IMG/VR virus record: IMGVR_UViG_3300025806_000268
Location: 1-21,437 of that record
DNA length: 21,437 nucleotides
Source: a virus
Direction: 5' to 3' (one strand)
In this document: piece by piece, positions 14,292-21,437 of the stretch
Layout: every line of letters starts with the position of its first letter
Position numbering within the stretch: the first letter of the stretch is position 1
Translations under genes and position numbers: made by a program
Notes under the pieces: model-generated
What the model saw: the letters and a program-made list of their open reading frames with translations, nothing else
Told to the model about the DNA's origin: nothing
Database searches by the model: none

Positions 14292-14534
14292 TCACACCAT
14301 CCACGGACGCATGGGGCCGCAGACAGTTCTCTTGCCCAAGGCCAGTTTCAACTCGGCGATATAAGCCCGAAGTTTATCTGCGTTTCCTGCGGTAAATTCG
14401 ACACGTTCACCGTTACTGTCGACGATAACGCGGGCGTGGCCCCCGATCAACAGCTTGTGTAAAGCCGCCTCTGCCTCCGCCAAGCGGGCGGTGTAGGCTA
14501 TAGTTTCTTCTGGTGTCAGGGTCGTCGTTGCCAT
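14292..14534 (-). CDS. Head-tail connector gpW-like protein
   Basis: 80 residues (lambda W 68). W binds below the portal after packaging, retains DNA and makes the site for FII. The sequence fits the W pattern: helix ETIAYTARLAEAEAALHKLL, then GGHARVIVDSNGERVEFTA hairpin, then helix NADKLRAYIAELKLAL. Placement between large terminase and portal is identical to lambda. ATG preceded by GAGG within 7 bases after the terminase stop; its TGA is separated from the portal ATG by one base. Confidence 0.92.
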   Translation of the reverse strand: MATTTLTPEETIAYTARLAEAEAALHKLLIGGHARVIVDSNGERVEFTAGNADKLRAYIAELKLALGKRTVCGPMRPWMV

Positions 14535-14541
14535 GCGGGCC

Positions 14542-16680
14542 TCACGCTAGGTTCTGGGCAAGGTCGGATAGTGACCTCTTCTTGTCATCGCCTTCAAATG
14601 GTTTATCGGCGATTTTGGGATCAAATACAAGGTCGTTCATATCCCACTGCTCCGCCCAGCCCGGGGGGTCTCCAAAATCAAGATGCTCCAATCCGATGTC
14701 ATGTGTCAATGTTCCTGCAATACAATAGACCAAAAGGTCCCAGCTTTCGTTCCTGAAGTTGTTCGGGTTCGTCCAGATATTCTTCACTTTGTCTTTGATC
14801 TCGACGGTCAATTCGATGAAGAAGTTGTCGTCAAGCCAGTTTGGGAACTCGATCTGCCCGCCGGGGTCCGTGCGGTTCAGCATGTTGTCGAGCATGTCTT
14901 TGATCGAGTTAGTGTTGATGAACAGCACGGGAATTTCGCCCCGGGCCCCTGCGTTCCGGTCTTTCCGTTGACTGTCGGGGAAGCTGAGTTTGACCCGGGG
15001 GTGTTCCTTTGTCGATGCACCCTTGATAAGCGTGAACCGCCCGGCGAGGCCCGGGGTCCACTCGTATGTTCCCTCTTCAGTCTCGTCGCCGTCCTGCTTG
15101 TCCTCGTCGCTGTCACCCCAGCGGAGCCAGCGGTAGAAGTTGTATGCGTTGGCGGTCACGCCTGCTTTACCACCAGAGTCGCAGTAGGTGTTCTTGATCG
15201 CCATCTTCCGGCCCGACCCGTCGCCTAGTTCGTAGGTCTTCAGTATGACCTCGTCGACCAGCAGCTTCCAGTCCTCGGCATAAGCCCCGGGGTTCACCCA
15301 TGACCACCCGCCCGCGACCTTGTCTTCGCGCCGTGACTTCTGAATGTCGAAACGGTCGATCACCACGATGTCGCGGGTCCGCGTGATCCCGTGGACCTGC
15401 ACCACGAAGCGGTGCTTCTGGATGTCAACTGTGGCGACCATAAAGCGGACGTTGGTCGGGACGACCTTGTGACCGCGCTCCTTGGATCGAGCCTTTAGTG
15501 CTTCAGGCACCCGGTCGGAAGATAGGTTCTTGGGGATGTAGGCTTCGCCCTGATCGGTGTTGACCGTGGCTTTCAGTGACTCCTCGTTCATCGTCCGGTC
15601 ATATTCCCGCGAGGCCGACAGATAGTTGAACACCAGTGTTTTCCAGTCGGAGAACGCAGCAGCCACACCCTTCAACCAGAAGCTGGCGATGGACGACCGA
15701 GGCGGCGACCCTGTGATGTTCCCCTCCTTGTCAATCTGGCAGAAGTCGGGAACCCACTTGCCTGTATGGTTCAGTATGTGTTTTCCCGGGCGGCCCTTGT
15801 GAGGATCGTGGTGATATTGCCCGGCGCAGTGCGGACACTCCAGATAGCAACTCTCCGCCGACTCCATGATGTCGTCGCTCTCGTCCCAGCGTAGTAGATC
15901 GAAAGAGGGCTCGAACCACTCGCGACAGTCGATGCACTGCCAATACCAGCGACGCCTGTCGCCCTGATTGTAAAGACCAAGGATGCCTTGGGTTGGTGGG
16001 GCCTCGTGCTTGGAGCCGCGCACCCATTTCGGGTTGTCGACCGTAAAGCCGGGGCTACTCTCCGCCGCGCACATGCCGTTCGAGCGGAACGTGGTCGCCC
16101 GCTTCCGAGACAGGAAGAAAGGCGAACCCTCCCCGTCGACGTCTTGCTGCATCCGGTCGTAGTCCGTCAGCCACAGTCGCGGAATCGGCTTACCTGAGAG
16201 TTCGTTGATCGTCGGCCACGAGAGCGACAGAAGCATCCCGGATCGGTAGGTTTTGTCGTAGGTGTTGTCGGCCTGCTTGGTGTTCATCAGGCGCTCCCCG
16301 ATCTTTGGGCTATGCCTGTGAAGGCGGTCGATCCGGCGCATCGAGAAGTCCCGGGCCGTGGTCTGGCTGGTCTGAACCAGCATCATATCCGCCGGATCGC
16401 AAATGGCTGAATACCCAATCCAGTTGGGGAACATGTCGGTCTTGCCACACTGGGCCGGGCCGACGAACACCATCCCGGTGAACTTCCAACTGGTGAGGGT
16501 GTTCATCGGGTCGACGAGATACGGCGTAGTCGCGTTCCTCCACGGGCCGACATAGGCACCGGGGTTGTTGATGTAGCGATATTCTTCGGCTGCCTCGGCT
16601 ACCGTCATCCGCTTAGCTGGGCGGACCGCTTCGGCGGCGTCCGCGATCATAGCCTCCAAGGAACTGAACGTCATACTCAT
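14542..16680 (-). CDS. terL: Terminase large subunit (lambda gpA family)
   Basis: 712 residues (lambda A 641). Packaging motor and cos-type endonuclease. Walker A GPAQCGKT at 74-81, probable Walker B IPRLWLTDYD at 166-175, and a putative zinc ribbon with CIDC (249-252) and CPHC (282-285) as in the GpA family. The C-terminal nuclease half has acidic residues in MVATVDIQ (Asp419) and YCDSGGKAG (Asp501), typical metal-binding positions of the RNase H-like fold. GpA-type enzymes usually cut at fixed cos sites, so cohesive ends are expected. It overlaps the small subunit by 4 bases (ATGA). The last 60 residues, beyond lambda length, may dock on the portal. Confidence 0.97.
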   Translation of the reverse strand: MSMTFSSLEAMIADAAEAVRPAKRMTVAEAAEEYRYINNPGAYVGPWRNATTPYLVDPMNTLTSWKFTGMVFVGPAQCGKTDMFPNWIGYSAICDPADMMLVQTSQTTARDFSMRRIDRLHRHSPKIGERLMNTKQADNTYDKTYRSGMLLSLSWPTINELSGKPIPRLWLTDYDRMQQDVDGEGSPFFLSRKRATTFRSNGMCAAESSPGFTVDNPKWVRGSKHEAPPTQGILGLYNQGDRRRWYWQCIDCREWFEPSFDLLRWDESDDIMESAESCYLECPHCAGQYHHDPHKGRPGKHILNHTGKWVPDFCQIDKEGNITGSPPRSSIASFWLKGVAAAFSDWKTLVFNYLSASREYDRTMNEESLKATVNTDQGEAYIPKNLSSDRVPEALKARSKERGHKVVPTNVRFMVATVDIQKHRFVVQVHGITRTRDIVVIDRFDIQKSRREDKVAGGWSWVNPGAYAEDWKLLVDEVILKTYELGDGSGRKMAIKNTYCDSGGKAGVTANAYNFYRWLRWGDSDEDKQDGDETEEGTYEWTPGLAGRFTLIKGASTKEHPRVKLSFPDSQRKDRNAGARGEIPVLFINTNSIKDMLDNMLNRTDPGGQIEFPNWLDDNFFIELTVEIKDKVKNIWTNPNNFRNESWDLLVYCIAGTLTHDIGLEHLDFGDPPGWAEQWDMNDLVFDPKIADKPFEGDDKKRSLSDLAQNLA

Positions 16681-17387
16681 ATCAGGCCCCCAAACTCGTC
16701 ATCGTCATCGTCGTCACCAGCGTCTTCGACCTCGTCCGCCAGCAGAGGTATCCGCATGTTCTCGGGAATCTCTTCCATTTGTGAACCTGTCCGGTTCTCC
16801 TTGGCTCTTTGCACCATAGAGTCGAACAGTTCCTGCTGCATCCCGTCGATCATGCCCTGCATCAGTTCTCTCTGCTCGTCCGTCAGCCCGGTCTGGCGCT
16901 CGATTGTCTCCGGCCAGAGTTGCATCGTGAACTTCAAAGTCTGGAACGTCCCGGACAGCACTTCCCAGACCTTCTCGGTCCGCCAAAGGTCTCCTGCGTT
17001 CTCTTCGTATTTCTGCTTCTTCAGCAGGGCGTCCCAGTAGGCTGTGGATATAGCTGGGGGTAAGTCTTCGCGCTTCAGCCGTCCGATCAGGGTCTTAACA
17101 TCCAGATCGGTCTCGACGAGGAACTTGCAGGCCGTCGCCAGATCGTAAAGGTGCTGGACCTGCGTGGCCCCCCGGCGTCGGCTTTCGAGGATGGGGCAGT
17201 TGACCAACTTCCGCTTAACGGCGGCATTGTCAATCCGGAAGACTTGCGCCAAAAAACTGACCGTCACACCCTGAAGCGCACTGTCCGCCAGACCGTTCAT
17301 CGACAGGGGTGATGTCGCCTCGCGCTGGGCGGTGATGTGTGCTGCCAGTCGGTCGCCCGGCCCTAATTCTCTCGCCACCTTCGTCAT
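16677..17387 (-). CDS. terS: Terminase small subunit (Nu1-like)
   Basis: 236 residues directly before the large subunit. Residues about 35-65 (LADSALQGVTVSFLAQVFRI and RIDNAAVKRKLV) read as a winged helix-turn-helix for binding the packaging site, as in lambda Nu1 (181 residues). A middle helical region (DLATACKFLVETDLDVKTLI; ELMQGMIDGMQQELFDSMVQ) probably oligomerises. The C-terminus is strongly acidic with six Asp in a row and ends DEFGGLI; in lambda the C-terminal part of Nu1 binds gpA. Start ATG overlaps the helicase stop by 4 bases, stop overlaps the TerL start by 4. Confidence 0.87.
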   Translation of the reverse strand: MTKVARELGPGDRLAAHITAQREATSPLSMNGLADSALQGVTVSFLAQVFRIDNAAVKRKLVNCPILESRRRGATQVQHLYDLATACKFLVETDLDVKTLIGRLKREDLPPAISTAYWDALLKKQKYEENAGDLWRTEKVWEVLSGTFQTLKFTMQLWPETIERQTGLTDEQRELMQGMIDGMQQELFDSMVQRAKENRTGSQMEEIPENMRIPLLADEVEDAGDDDDDDEFGGLI

Positions 17388-18883
17388 ATCATCCGCTCCA
17401 ATCTGACCCTCACGGTCTCAGTAATCGCATCCTGCGTCGCCCCCTTCGTTCCGAGGGTCCGCAGCACATCCCAGTCCGCCGTCCCGTTCGCTAAGATGCG
17501 ATGGAGGAAGACCCGGTCTTCTTTTTGTCCCGAGCGCCAGAGCCGCTTGATGAACTGCAAATACAGTTCGAGCGACCATGTCAGCCCATACCACACCGCG
17601 ATGTTCGAGCCCGCCTGAAAGTTCAGGCCGTGCCCAGCGGAGGCCGGGTGCATCAGCATGATGGGGTAACGACCTGCGTTCCAATTCCGTTTGTCGTTAG
17701 GCCCATCGCCGAACACTCTCGCGAACGGGAACCTCTTTAGTATAGCATCTTTATCGAATTTGAAAGAATAGGCAACTAGCAGTGGCTTGCCTCCGGACTC
17801 TTCGTAGATGGATTCCAAAACGTCCAGCTTGCGGGAGTGGACCGGGTGGTCTGTGCCGTCCTCCCCGTAGAGCGAGCCATTGGCGAACTGGAGCAGCTTC
17901 CCGACGAGGACGCCTCCGTTGACGGCCTCGATCATCTCGGGGTCGCCCCAGCGGCCCTGAACCTCCAAGGCGCTCTCCCGTTCCAACTCCTTATACTGCG
18001 CCTTCTCCTTCGGGGATAAGTTGACCGCGTGGTCGATCTCGATCAGCGGGGGCAGTTCCAGATAGTCCTCGGATCGGAGGCTGAAGAAGACGTCCTCCAG
18101 TGCCCGGGTGATGTCTTCCAGAGCGCCCTCCCGGGGCTCGACCTTTCCCGTGTATTTGTCTTCGATAAACCAGCGCCGTTTGTAAGCCGTCATGCTCGAA
18201 CCTAGTCGCTTGCCTTGGTCGATGGCGTAGATCGGGCCGTAGAGGTCAATCAGCCCGTTGGGGGCTGGCGTCCCGGACAGTTCGACGAGCCGCTTGGTCT
18301 TGAACCGGACGGCATCTAGGACGCCCAGTTCGGACACGCGAGGCTTGCTCTCGGTCCCGTCCTTCCGCTTGGTCGGACGGGTCCGGGTCATGCCTCGCTT
18401 GAGTCGGCTGGCTTCGTCGTAGGCGATGAAGTCGAAGCACCACCGCTTTAGCCCCAGCTTGCGCAGCAGCCAGCGCAGGTTCTCTCTATTGACGATGGTC
18501 AGGTCGCCCGGCCCCAGCTTCAGCGCGGCGATCCGCTCTGGCTCCGTCCCGGTGATGACGCGATAGCGCAGGCCCCGGGCAAAGGCCCACTTGGCAATCT
18601 CTTCCGTCCACGTTTCCTCGGCCACATAGAGCGGGGCGATAATCAGGCCGTGCTTGACCGTGCCAGCCTTCAGGAGCCGCACTAGCGCATGGAGGACGGC
18701 CCCGGTCTTGCCCAGCCCCATGTCGGCACCGAGGTAGACTCCGTCCTTCTCCACGATCAGGTCGGACATCCACTTCTGGTATCCGCGCATGTCGCTGGCC
18801 TTCAGCATCCTGTCTGGCGGCCCCCAGATCAGTTCCTCGGCTTCGAGATCGTTGAGGTGCTTGGGGAGGACGATCTTACTCAT
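17384..18883 (-). CDS. SNF2-type superfamily 2 helicase/ATPase
   Basis: 499 residues with both RecA-like lobes. Motifs in order: MRGYQ (32-36), Walker A DMGLGKT (54-60), Ia GLIIAPLYV, II AYDEAS (154-159), III LSGTPAPNG (202-210), then lobe 2 with PLLVAYSF (IV), MHPASAGHGLNFQAGS (V, 411-426) and QFIKRLWRSGQ (VI, 443-453) with the arginine finger. SNF2-type enzymes translocate on duplex DNA; phage copies next to DNA polymerase are thought to support replication or recombination. No extra nuclease or bromodomain is fused. The N-terminus overlaps the VRR-NUC gene by 8 bases, forming an apparent functional pair. Confidence 0.95.
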   Translation of the reverse strand: MSKIVLPKHLNDLEAEELIWGPPDRMLKASDMRGYQKWMSDLIVEKDGVYLGADMGLGKTGAVLHALVRLLKAGTVKHGLIIAPLYVAEETWTEEIAKWAFARGLRYRVITGTEPERIAALKLGPGDLTIVNRENLRWLLRKLGLKRWCFDFIAYDEASRLKRGMTRTRPTKRKDGTESKPRVSELGVLDAVRFKTKRLVELSGTPAPNGLIDLYGPIYAIDQGKRLGSSMTAYKRRWFIEDKYTGKVEPREGALEDITRALEDVFFSLRSEDYLELPPLIEIDHAVNLSPKEKAQYKELERESALEVQGRWGDPEMIEAVNGGVLVGKLLQFANGSLYGEDGTDHPVHSRKLDVLESIYEESGGKPLLVAYSFKFDKDAILKRFPFARVFGDGPNDKRNWNAGRYPIMLMHPASAGHGLNFQAGSNIAVWYGLTWSLELYLQFIKRLWRSGQKEDRVFLHRILANGTADWDVLRTLGTKGATQDAITETVRVRLERMI

Positions 18884-19151
18884 TGGTCAGCCACAGGATG
18901 CGCAGGGCGTCGGTGATGTTGTCGCAGACATGGACCTCCATCCCGGCCTCTCGCATGCGCTTATGCTCGTTCAGTTGCAGCCGGGTCGGGACCTCGCCAG
19001 TGTCTTTGAACTCGATCCAGACCTCGCCGCGATCCTCCCGGGCGAACAGCCTGTCGGGGGCGCTGCGTCGTCCGACCCACTGCACCTTGCGCACGAAGTA
19101 TCCGGCGCGTTCCGCCCGGGTGACGACTGGGTTCTCGATGGCGCTTTCCAT
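18876..19151 (-). CDS. VRR-NUC domain nuclease
   Basis: 91 residues, only the nuclease domain. PD-(D/E)XK signature: Asp33 in RRSAPDRLF, Glu47 and Lys49 in VWIEFKD, then Gln59 in TRLQLNEHKRM and the closing strand MEVHVCD. Such stand-alone phage proteins are predicted structure-specific nucleases (relatives act on Holliday junctions or flaps) and almost always sit beside an SNF2 helicase gene, as here. ATG is one base after the polymerase TAA (TAATATG), and the 3' end overlaps the helicase start by 8 bases, so it is co-translated with both. Confidence 0.95.
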   Translation of the reverse strand: MESAIENPVVTRAERAGYFVRKVQWVGRRSAPDRLFAREDRGEVWIEFKDTGEVPTRLQLNEHKRMREAGMEVHVCDNITDALRILWLTNE

Positions 19152-19152
19152 A

Positions 19153-21315
19153 TTAGTCCTTCTTGAATACTTGCGAGATGAAACCAGCAGAGCCCAGCGG
19201 CAGGCCGACCGCCCAGTCAGGGGGAGTCTCCATGCAAGCGTTCATAATTTTAAGGGCTTCCTCGGCTTGATCCTCTTTCACCAGCGCGAGGTTTTGGTCA
19301 TGGACGTGCAGGCGGATGTCGAGGCCGTGCCCCCAGCGGGCCAGCTTCATCCCGTGGACGAGCAGGTCGCGGCTGATTGCTTGGTCGGCGTTCTCTGTCA
19401 GCTTGCCCGGGTGGGTCGACATCCGGGCCCATTGCTTCTTGTCGTTGACGCCCTCGTATGTCAGGGATTCACGGTAGACAGCTTTCCCCTGATCGTCTTT
19501 CCACGGCATCTTGGTTGGTTGGATACTGGGGCGGTAGTAATGCAGGTAGCGCCCGCTGGGCAGCTTCATCCGCATGAAGTTCCCGCCGACCTTCATCTTC
19601 TGGCCGTTCACGTCGATCTCGACTTCACCCTCTTCCATGTCGAAGACGACGTGGCCGCAGGAGGTCGTGCGACGTTCGCGGACGCAGGTCACTGCGGCCC
19701 GTTCGATTGCATACCAATAATCCTTGACCTCCTTGAACTCTCGGCGGAAAGTCTTCACAGACAATTCGCTTTGTGCAGGAGTAAATTGGACACCCATGTT
19801 CCATGCGTAACCTAACAGCCCGGTCGCCTCGATCTCACCCGATTGACTATTCTCGTATTGCTTCCCCGGTCCGAGCATATAGCCACACCCGAGAACCCCG
19901 GGCTTGGCGATGGTTCGCTTGGCACTGTTCCCCCGCTTATATTCGTCCCAGAGGTCGTCGTAGTTCTCTTCAAACAGGTATGTGGCGAAGTCGATGTATG
20001 GGTCGCGCCCAAGTTCAAAAACTCTAAGGATTTTCGGGCAGTTCGCCAGCCAGCCGAGGACTCGGTTCTCGATGGCGTTCAGGTCGGCGTCCACGAACAG
20101 GTATCCCTCCGGAGCCTGCGCGGCAGGCCGGATGCAGGACGCCAGCAGATCAAACGTGTTGTCATAGATCAGTTCGATCCCCTCGAAGTCGAGCCGGGCG
20201 ACGTTGGCCGCATGTATCTCGATCTCTTTCTCGAACCGCTTCTCTGGCCGTGGTAGGTTCTGTGGCTGATAGGTCCGCCCAGCCCAACGTCCGGTGCGGC
20301 TGGCCCCCATAAATTGCAGCACATTCCGCAGGTTCCCATCTGGGCTGACGGCTGTCTCCAAGGCGTGGAACTTCTTGATCGACGAGCGGCCTAATTCGAG
20401 CCGCAAAGACAGTGCATCTTTTAAGCCGTCGTTGGACCTGTATTCGTCCCATTGGTCCTTGTCCCAATGGTCCGGCTGTTCCTCAAAGTAGGTCCACGCC
20501 TGCTTGATGTGGCCCTTCTTGGTATCCTCGAACATGTAGCCCTGCTGTTGGAGCCACGGCAGTAGCTGGGCTGGCGCGTTGGGGTTCGAGAGGCCCGTAA
20601 CCTCCCGCATCTCCAGCAACCCCTTGGCATAGGCTTCGTCGTAGATGCGGACCGCATTGCGGACCATCCTCATGTTGATCGGCAGCCCTGCCTGATTGAT
20701 CTCTTGGTCGAGGAACCAGTTCTCCCACTCCCACGACGGCAGGTCGTGCTTAATCAAGATTTCCCTGATCTGGGACTCAGCTTCGACGTCGTCCATATTG
20801 TATTCGAGATAGCCGTGCCAGTCTCCGATGGCTTCCCACCAGAGGGTCCGTTCCAGTTCACCCTTGTTTGCTTTCTTCAGGCTCTTCTTCATCATCGAAA
20901 ACTTACGCATCAGGCGCTTGCCGCTCGGGTTCTTACACATCTCTTCCGGCAGTCCGAGCGCCGGGCCCGCCTTTTCAAGCTGTCCCGGGAACCCGGTGTA
21001 GTGGCCGAGGACCATCGTGTCGCGCCACTGGCGGACATCGACGTTCTTGCCCCAGACGTTCTTCGTGATGACCATCTCGAAGGCCGCGTTCCACGCCCAC
21101 TTCTCTACCTCGGGATCGGTCATGGCCTCGGCAAGTTCTGGCGGGCAGGGGTCCCCCTCGGCAGGCACCCATTGCTTCTTCGGACCCATGTTGATCCGGT
21201 AAGCGCACATCAGGATTTCTGTCGACGGATGCAGGGCATAGTTGTGGGACCCGACTTGGGTCAGATCGGCCTCCGAGAAGGTCTCGAAGTCAAGGTTCAT
21301 AATATCTTTGGGCAT
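19153..21315 (-). CDS. Family A DNA polymerase with 3'-5' exonuclease
   Basis: 720-residue replicative polymerase lacking a 5' nuclease domain. Exonuclease: Asp9 and Glu11 (LDFETFS), NAAFE 76-80, YNMDD 172-176. Polymerase: template-binding RTGRWAGRTYQPQNLPRP (340-357); motif A with Asp411 and Glu416 (DLNAIENR); motif B with Arg467, Lys471, Leu475 and Tyr479 (RTIAKPGVLGCGYM); motif C His672-Asp673-Gln674. Leu475 aligns with E. coli Pol I Phe762. Gln674 replaces the usual Glu of HDE. Motif B continues into a region (485-520) that looks like an insertion. ATG is preceded by AAGAGG at about 7 bases. It follows a gene whose Gly/Asp tail suggests a single-strand DNA binding protein, a common pairing. 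Confidence 0.96.
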   Translation of the reverse strand: MPKDIMNLDFETFSEADLTQVGSHNYALHPSTEILMCAYRINMGPKKQWVPAEGDPCPPELAEAMTDPEVEKWAWNAAFEMVITKNVWGKNVDVRQWRDTMVLGHYTGFPGQLEKAGPALGLPEEMCKNPSGKRLMRKFSMMKKSLKKANKGELERTLWWEAIGDWHGYLEYNMDDVEAESQIREILIKHDLPSWEWENWFLDQEINQAGLPINMRMVRNAVRIYDEAYAKGLLEMREVTGLSNPNAPAQLLPWLQQQGYMFEDTKKGHIKQAWTYFEEQPDHWDKDQWDEYRSNDGLKDALSLRLELGRSSIKKFHALETAVSPDGNLRNVLQFMGASRTGRWAGRTYQPQNLPRPEKRFEKEIEIHAANVARLDFEGIELIYDNTFDLLASCIRPAAQAPEGYLFVDADLNAIENRVLGWLANCPKILRVFELGRDPYIDFATYLFEENYDDLWDEYKRGNSAKRTIAKPGVLGCGYMLGPGKQYENSQSGEIEATGLLGYAWNMGVQFTPAQSELSVKTFRREFKEVKDYWYAIERAAVTCVRERRTTSCGHVVFDMEEGEVEIDVNGQKMKVGGNFMRMKLPSGRYLHYYRPSIQPTKMPWKDDQGKAVYRESLTYEGVNDKKQWARMSTHPGKLTENADQAISRDLLVHGMKLARWGHGLDIRLHVHDQNLALVKEDQAEEALKIMNACMETPPDWAVGLPLGSAGFISQVFKKD

Positions 21316-21339
21316 GATAACCTCTTGGTCAGGAGAGGA

Positions 21340-21363
21340 AGGGGGCCAGTTGCCCAGCCCCCT
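21340..21363 (-). other. GC hairpin between the upstream gene and DNA polymerase
   Basis: Perfect 7-bp stem (AGGGGGC and complement) with a 10-base loop, 9 bases after the upstream stop codon, followed by a pyrimidine-rich run TCCTCTCC and then the polymerase ribosome site. No U-tract. Similar placement to the hairpins at 2622 and 9606. Confidence 0.45.
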
Positions 21364-21372
21364 AAGGGTCGC

Positions 21373-21437
21373 TTAGATCAAGTCGCCGTCGCCGCCGTCG
21401 CCGCCGCCGTCGCCGTCGTCTCCGCCGCCACCGTAAC
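21373..21437 (-). CDS. 3' end of a gene with Gly/Asp-rich C-terminal tail (possible ssDNA-binding protein)
   Basis: Only the last 20 complete codons are in the window, ending with TAA at 21375-21373. They encode Tyr followed by 17 residues that are all Gly or Asp, then Leu-Ile. An acidic flexible tail with a hydrophobic tip is what single-strand DNA binding proteins use to bind partners, and phage replication modules with this polymerase, VRR-NUC and SNF2 set often carry such a protein (DUF2815 type) just before the polymerase. The identity is inferred from the tail and position only. Confidence 0.5.
   Translation of the reverse strand, partial: YGGGGDDGDGGGDGGDGDLI

Noticed and set aside
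18883-19815. 310-codon open frame on the plus strand
   Set aside because: Antisense to VRR-NUC and polymerase genes, both of which carry clear catalytic motifs on the minus strand.
21382-21432. Trinucleotide microsatellite (GCC/GTC run)
   Set aside because: In frame it encodes a Gly/Asp C-terminal tail ending at a proper stop, so it is treated as coding rather than as a non-coding repeat.
1-21437. tRNA genes, CRISPR array, insertion sequence or attachment site
   Set aside because: Almost every base is within a phage gene, with no spaced direct repeats, no terminal inverted repeats with transposase, and no cloverleaf-like segment in the short gaps.

Overview
This window is part of the genome of a tailed double-stranded DNA bacteriophage or prophage. 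Every gene I can support lies on the minus strand, so transcription runs from high to low coordinates. The DNA is GC-rich (roughly 60 % by eye), gaps between genes are short and many start and stop codons overlap. The head and tail gene order is that of phage lambda: small terminase, large terminase, W, portal, protease with nested scaffold, decoration, major capsid, FI-like, FII-like, Z, U, tail tube, G with G-T frameshift, tape measure. No contractile sheath gene is seen, so a siphovirus with a long flexible tail is the best reading. The host cannot be fixed from the sequence; a high-GC proteobacterium, perhaps marine, is a guess. I see no integrase, repressor, lysis gene, tRNA or CRISPR array here.

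Layout in transcription order. (1) 21437-17384, replication: the end of a gene with a Gly/Asp-rich tail, a family A DNA polymerase, a small VRR-NUC nuclease and an SNF2-type helicase. (2) 17387-14542, packaging: both terminase subunits. The small subunit start overlaps the helicase stop, so replication and packaging are fused into one transcription unit. (3) 14534-9304, head: gpW-like connector, portal, S49 protease with internal scaffold, decoration protein, major capsid protein and a small FI-like protein. (4) 9301-4599, head-tail interface plus a four-gene block absent from lambda: an FII-like protein with an extra C-terminal domain, a 143-residue unknown, two large putative virion appendage proteins and a 163-residue conserved unknown. 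(5) 4606-1, tail: Z-like and U-like completion proteins, tail tube, tail assembly chaperone with a programmed -1 frameshift at an A AAA AAG heptamer, and the first 589 codons of the tape measure protein, which runs off the left edge.

Together the genes copy the genome (polymerase, nuclease, helicase, perhaps a single-strand binding protein), cut and pump concatemers into proheads (terminase, portal), build and mature the head (protease, scaffold, capsid, decoration), close it (W, FII), and build the tail (chaperones, tape measure, tube, U and Z).

No stretch over 300 bases lacks a gene. The three largest gaps (57-85 bases) each contain a GC-rich hairpin without a U-tract. The most interesting points are the unannotated-looking frameshift product, the nested scaffold start, the unusual polymerase motif C (HDQ), the hairpins behind the capsid and tail tube genes, the operon fusion of replication to packaging, and the inserted appendage block.
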